DNA from: DASPKX01 sp035627835
GTDB taxonomy: Bacteria > Verrucomicrobiota > Verrucomicrobiia > Limisphaerales > SXQI01
DNA: 64,000 bases
Reading direction: 5' to 3'
Assembly (NCBI GenBank): GCA_035627835.1
Contig: DASPKX010000014.1
Location: 7,464 to 71,463 of the forward strand
In this document: in pieces, positions 60,706-64,000 of the stretch
Layout: each line of letters begins with the position of its first letter
Numbering within the stretch: the first letter of the stretch is position 1
Made by a program: the position numbers and the translations under genes
Notes under the pieces: generated by a model
What the model was told of the DNA's origin: nothing
The model's database searches: none
Seen by the model: the letters and a program-made list of their open reading frames with translations, nothing else

Positions 60706-61367
60706 TGCTTCGGATTGATGTTGTTCTTCTGCTCGTCCGCGCGGTCGAAATCGCGGCTGCGCTCGAGGCGCGAAATCGTTTGCAAGGAATCTGTCTCTGG
60801 CAAGCGGGCACGGGGCTCACGGGCGATGGTGTCCTTCCCACCGGAAACGGTGACAAATGGACCGCCTTCTAAGGGCGCTGGGCGGGTAAACGCCACTTCC
60901 GGCAGTTCAGTTGGCTTGCCTGAAAGCGGAAAATCCTTACGCAACGGGAAGTATGGGTAACCTTCCCACATGAGGATGCGGCGGAGATCCGGATGGCCGC
61001 GGAACCGAATGCCCATCATGTCGTAGATCTCACGCTCATGCCAGTCCGCCGTCCGCCAGACGTTTGTCACTGTGGGGAGTTCGCAGCCCTCCTCGGAGAC
61101 ATCTGTTTTCAAGCGCAGGTGCGCGCGGTGGCCATAACCATACAGCTCGTAAACCACCGTAAAACGTGGGTCATCCCCGTAGTTATCGACGCTGCTGATA
61201 TCCACGAGGTAATCGAACCCGAGTTCCTTGCGGCAGTAGGCGCAAACTTCCTGAATTCGTTCAGCGTCCCGAACAACAAGGGTCCATTCACCCCGGAATT
61301 CCGTGGGACCGGAAAGTAAATCTCCGAAATTGGAGACGAGCTTGCTCGCTAGTTCCTGCGCGCTCAT
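60702..61367 (-). CDS. nuoC: NADH-quinone oxidoreductase subunit C
   Basis: A 221-residue 30-kDa-type subunit. The signature WHEREIYDMMGIRFRGHPDL and RRILMWEGYPYFPLRKDFP are intact. The C-terminal ~50 residues (after FPLSGKP) are a charged extension ending DRADEQKNNINPKQ. NuoC is separate from NuoD, unlike the fused form of E. coli. It lies 6 bases after nuoB. Confidence 0.95.
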   Translation of the reverse strand: MSAQELASKLVSNFGDLLSGPTEFRGEWTLVVRDAERIQEVCAYCRKELGFDYLVDISSVDNYGDDPRFTVVYELYGYGHRAHLRLKTDVSEEGCELPTVTNVWRTADWHEREIYDMMGIRFRGHPDLRRILMWEGYPYFPLRKDFPLSGKPTELPEVAFTRPAPLEGGPFVTVSGGKDTIAREPRARLPETDSLQTISRLERSRDFDRADEQKNNINPKQ

Positions 61368-61373
61368 TGAAGC

Positions 61374-61886
61374 TTAGGCAGCGGCTTTTTTCTGCGTGGA
61401 GATGAGAGGCTCCTTCGAAACCTTGGCTTGAAGGCGCATCAGCCCATCCAAAAGAGCTTCCGGGCGAGGCGGGCAACCAGCCACGTAGACATCCACCGGA
61501 ATAATTTGGTCGACACCCTGCAACACAGCATAGCTGCGATACATTCCGCCGGTGGAGGCGCAAGCGCCCATCGCGATCACCCACTTCGGCTCGGGCATCT
61601 GCTCGTAAATTCGCTTTACTGCGAGAGCCATTTTGTAGGTCACGGTGCCTGCGACAATCATCACGTCGGATTGACGAGGGGAGAAACGCATCACCTCAGA
61701 GCCAAAGCGCGAAATGTCGAACCGGCTGGCGCCGGCCGCCATTAATTCAATTGCGCAGCAAGCCAGGCCCATAGGCATCGGCCAGAGCGAGTTCTTGCGG
61801 AACCAATTAAGGGCAGCATCCAACCGAGTGACGATGACATCGCCCTCAATTTTGCTGTTATAGCCGATTTCCTGTTGGGTGTGCAT
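61374..61886 (-). CDS. nuoB: NADH-quinone oxidoreductase subunit B
   Basis: A 170-residue subunit that carries the terminal 4Fe-4S cluster N2. The tandem cysteines are in GLACCAIELMAAGASRFD, and the others are in GACASTGGMY and VAGCPPRPEALL. I start at MHTQQEIGYNSKIEG; a longer frame of 21 codons is open upstream but has no homology and would cross a palindrome. It is the first gene of the operon in this window; nuoA is not adjacent. Confidence 0.96.
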   Translation of the reverse strand: MHTQQEIGYNSKIEGDVIVTRLDAALNWFRKNSLWPMPMGLACCAIELMAAGASRFDISRFGSEVMRFSPRQSDVMIVAGTVTYKMALAVKRIYEQMPEPKWVIAMGACASTGGMYRSYAVLQGVDQIIPVDVYVAGCPPRPEALLDGLMRLQAKVSKEPLISTQKKAAA

Positions 61887-61893
61887 ACTCTGG

Positions 61894-61909
61894 CAAGGAG
61901 CGCTCCTTG
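61894..61909. promoter_or_regulatory. Perfect 16-bp palindrome just upstream of nuoB
   Basis: CAAGGAGCGCTCCTTG begins 8 bases upstream of the nuoB ATG. It could form a hairpin in the leader or be a dimeric-regulator site. An AAGGAG inside it is 17 bases from the ATG, too far for a normal ribosome-binding site. Confidence 0.4.
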
Positions 61910-61993
61910 TTGCCGGGGCAACGTAAACTATGCGTCCAAACCCTCGCAAGTTGAATTTGTGAATTTTTTCACAAGCTCACCAGAAAGAGAGGG

Positions 61994-62488
61994 TTAAGCC
62001 TTCATGCGCTGGATAACAGAGGTCGTCGATTTCCCCGGAACAAAGGGGATTAAAAGAATCTTACCCCCTGCCCGCTCTACACATCGGCGTTCCTCCTGGT
62101 CGAGGGTTTCCAATGTGTAGTCTCCACCTTTGACGTAGATGTCGGGTTGCGCGGCTGCGAGGAAGTTGGTCGCGCGCGTATCCGGAAAAACACAAACGTG
62201 TGTCACTGCCTCAAGCGCGGCCAGGACTGTCGCCCGGTCATCCTCTGGGTTCAAAGGGCGCGTCGGACCTTTTAATGCCCGCACTGCGGCATCACTGTTA
62301 ACACCTACAAGAAGCGCGTCTCCATTATTCCGCGCTTCTTGCAGGTAAAGGACGTGGCCGGGATGAAGCAGGTCGAAGCAGCCATTGGTCACAACAAGCT
62401 TGTGACCTCTGGAGCGGAAGGTCGCCCGCCAGCGAGCCAAGTCAGCGTAGGGAATTAATTTACTGCGAAGATCCAGTGAATGCTTCAC
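61994..62488 (-). CDS. rfaE2: D-glycero-beta-D-manno-heptose 1-phosphate adenylyltransferase (nucleotidyl-transferase)
   Basis: A 164-residue cytidylyltransferase-fold enzyme that makes ADP-heptose for lipopolysaccharide inner core. Motifs are VTNGCFDLLHPGHVLYL (HxGH site), GVNSDAAVRALKGPTRP and PDIYVKGGDYTLETL, with the ending KSTTSVIQRMKA. The kinase domain (RfaE1) is not fused. The start is a GTG. It is 107 bases upstream of nuoB on the same strand, and 46 bases downstream of the protease gene, possibly one transcription unit. Confidence 0.93.
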   Translation of the reverse strand: MKHSLDLRSKLIPYADLARWRATFRSRGHKLVVTNGCFDLLHPGHVLYLQEARNNGDALLVGVNSDAAVRALKGPTRPLNPEDDRATVLAALEAVTHVCVFPDTRATNFLAAAQPDIYVKGGDYTLETLDQEERRCVERAGGKILLIPFVPGKSTTSVIQRMKA

Positions 62489-62490
62489 AT

Positions 62491-62520
62491 CCCCACAATG
62501 CCGAATCCGTCATCGTGGGG
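62491..62520 (-). repeat. 10-bp inverted repeat between the protease gene and rfaE2
   Basis: CCCCACAATG (62491-62500) and CATCGTGGGG (62511-62520) pair with one G-T, around a 10-base loop. It begins 2 bases upstream of the rfaE2 start codon and could hide its ribosome-binding region; there is no T-run. Confidence 0.4.
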
Positions 62521-62534
62521 CAATGTTTGGCCGA

Positions 62535-64000
62535 TTACTTGGTTGCGGCCGCTGTGTCGGCCAGGCGGCGTTCGCTGCTGGCGAGGAGCGCGGCGTAGTC
62601 AGAAAGGATATGCAAACCCTCGTTCAAGTGTGGGTCAGGAGCATTGCCGCTCTCATCTTCCTCTTCCAAGGCCGATGGATCATCCGGCGTTTCCACCTTC
62701 GTGGCTGCCAAATTATCGTCCTGCTTGGCGTTTAGCGCAGCAACTTGTTGCATGGCTCCGTTTTTGTCCACCATCTCAAGTGTCAATTCAAAAACCTTCT
62801 CACCTTCGACTTTGCGTGCAGCGCGCTCCTTCTTGCGGGCTTCCATCTTCGCTTTTTGCTCTTCTTTTTCCGCGAGCCGTTTTTGCTCGTTCAGCGAGAC
62901 AGTTTTATCCGCTTGCTGCTTCTTAACCTGCGCAATGTCCTCGAAGAGGTATTCAAAGTCGCGGTCTTCTTTGATGCGCTCCCGCGACTTGCTTTGCAGC
63001 TCCTGCTCCCAGGCGGAAGTGACTTTGCCCACGCGCTCATGCGAAACGGGATTGATGCGATCCGCAGGCAATGCGTTCTCGATGCTGCTTTCGCCCAGCT
63101 CGAGGTAATCGTAAACGGAAGGAAGAACAATGTCTGGAGTGACGCCTTCGCGCTGGGTGGTGCCGCCTTCCACGCGATAAAACTTTGAAACCGTGAGCTT
63201 CAGCTTGCCGGGATTCGGCACGTCATCCTTGCGGATAAAGCTGTCCAGCCCGAGCACCGTTTGCACAGTTCCCTTGCCGTGAGTTGCCTGATCCCCAATC
63301 ACCAGCGCCCGGCCGTAGTCCTGCAACGCAGCGGCGACAATCTCTGAAGCAGAAGCGCTCAACCGGCTGGTCATGACCACCAGCGGGCCGTCATAAGCGA
63401 TCTTGCTGTTATCGTCCTTCATCACCTGGATCTGCTTCCGGCTGTCTTTCACCTGAACCACCGGGCCCTTTTTAATGAACAGGCCGGTTAAGGAGATCGC
63501 TTCGTCCAGAATGCCGCCGCCGTTTTTGCGCAGGTCCAGCACGAGGCCGTCGATGTTCTCCTTCTTTAGGCGTCCAATCAGCTTCTCCACGTGCGCGGAG
63601 CAATCATCGTAAAATTGAGGCAGCGTAATCACTCCAAGGCGGTGGGTCTTGCCGTCGGCCCCGACCTGCTCAACTACGCGCGCCTTCGCGTACTGCTCTT
63701 GAAGCTTGATCTCATCACGCGTGATGGTGATGACCTTTTTGGTGTCGGGAGCCTTGGCGGGGATAACGGTCAAACGCACTTCAGTGCCCCTCTTGCCACG
63801 AATTAACTCCACCACCTTGTTCAGGCGCATTTCAACCACATCCACTGGCTCGCCAGATCCCTGCGCTACAGACACGATCTTATCGCCGGGCTTCAATTGC
63901 TTGCTCAAATCCGCAGGCCCACCGGGAACCAGGCTCTTAATCTTCGTATAGCCGTCATCCCACTCAAGGGTCGCGCCAATGCCGCTCAACGACAGGCTGA
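62535..64000 (-). CDS. prc: Tail-specific protease (S41, Prc/Tsp type), C-terminal part; 5' end outside window
   Basis: The frame is open to the window edge, so this is the C-terminal ~488 residues of a ~700-residue periplasmic protease that degrades or trims proteins from their C-termini. It begins inside the PDZ domain (SGIGATLEWDDGYTKIKSLV, then GGPAD). The S41 domain has DGLVLDLRKNGGG, SASASEIVAAALQDYGRALV with the catalytic Ser, and GDQATHGKGTVQ with the catalytic Lys. The C-terminal helical region (DUF3340-like, Lys/Glu-rich, about 310-400) matches E. coli Prc. The tail is long and acidic (EEEDESGNAPD). Confidence 0.92.
   Translation of the reverse strand, partial: SLSLSGIGATLEWDDGYTKIKSLVPGGPADLSKQLKPGDKIVSVAQGSGEPVDVVEMRLNKVVELIRGKRGTEVRLTVIPAKAPDTKKVITITRDEIKLQEQYAKARVVEQVGADGKTHRLGVITLPQFYDDCSAHVEKLIGRLKKENIDGLVLDLRKNGGGILDEAISLTGLFIKKGPVVQVKDSRKQIQVMKDDNSKIAYDGPLVVMTSRLSASASEIVAAALQDYGRALVIGDQATHGKGTVQTVLGLDSFIRKDDVPNPGKLKLTVSKFYRVEGGTTQREGVTPDIVLPSVYDYLELGESSIENALPADRINPVSHERVGKVTSAWEQELQSKSRERIKEDRDFEYLFEDIAQVKKQQADKTVSLNEQKRLAEKEEQKAKMEARKKERAARKVEGEKVFELTLEMVDKNGAMQQVAALNAKQDDNLAATKVETPDDPSALEEEDESGNAPDPHLNEGLHILSDYAALLASSERRLADTAAATK

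Noticed and set aside
1..64000. CRISPR arrays, transposases, integrases, phage genes, rRNA
   Set aside because: I saw no regularly spaced 20-40-base repeats, no transposase or integrase motifs and no rRNA sequence.

Overview
The window looks like a chromosomal segment of a Verrucomicrobiota bacterium, most likely a free-living heterotroph of the Pedosphaera/Limisphaera type. This placement is inferred from gene content: a giant PVC-type CxxCH cytochrome with HEAT and LamG segments, lamin-tail/CotH proteins, Tat-exported Gfo/Idh/MocA oxidoreductases, secreted proteins with the characteristic C-terminal 'Y-x-x-Q-S ... F-Y/F-R' domain, DUF5069, and a complex I cluster. No phage, transposase, CRISPR array or rRNA was seen. 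The DNA is moderately GC-rich and gene-dense, and many starts lack a clear Shine-Dalgarno.

Layout. 1-7.6 kb: the C-terminal part of SMC (cut by the window edge) converges on rpoN, followed by a 1,205-residue secreted cytochrome. 7.7-10.5 kb: two unrecognised small proteins, a patch of hairpin repeats and a Gfo/Idh/MocA oxidoreductase. 10.9-15.7 kb: a three-gene operon of a secreted CehA/McbA-type PHP metallohydrolase, a DegT-type aminotransferase and an orphan PTS EIIC permease. 15.9-17.4 kb: a secreted protein with two tandem modules carrying a paired Cys/Gln signature reminiscent of internal-thioester adhesin domains. 17.6-22.6 kb: an oxidative-stress neighbourhood (OxyR with both redox cysteines, divergent manganese catalase, superoxide dismutase) with a tRNA-Ile(CAT) inside it. 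22.7-29.3 kb: a CAP-like secreted protein, an S9 peptidase, and a pair of enzymes matching the last two steps of the oxidative (Weimberg-type) pentose pathway. 29.4-33.1 kb: a GNAT fused to a cyclic-nucleotide-binding domain, a TPR protein, a HAD phosphatase and two overlapping stand-alone receiver proteins. 33.3-39.7 kb: a 1,949-residue LTD/CotH surface protein and an exported peroxiredoxin.

39.8-44.9 kb is the rpmH-rnpA-yidD-yidC-jag-uppS-nagA operon on the minus strand, with a recognisable sigma-70 promoter in front of rpmH. 45.2-48.1 kb holds two stress-type helical-bundle proteins (DUF892 with an acidic tail, DUF2383-like) and pyruvate kinase. 48.3-61.9 kb is a complex I operon, nuoB to nuoN in canonical order on the minus strand, without nuoA and with a tRNA-Gln(CTG) gene in antisense orientation between nuoE and nuoF. 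The window ends with rfaE2 and a tail-specific protease (Prc type) running off the right edge.

The most unusual items are the tandem Cys/Gln protein, the GNAT-cNMP fusion, the antisense tRNA inside the nuo operon, the PHP-aminotransferase-EIIC operon, and a textbook OxyR/Mn-catalase divergon with a candidate operator. All functional statements rest on reading motifs by eye; no database search was run.
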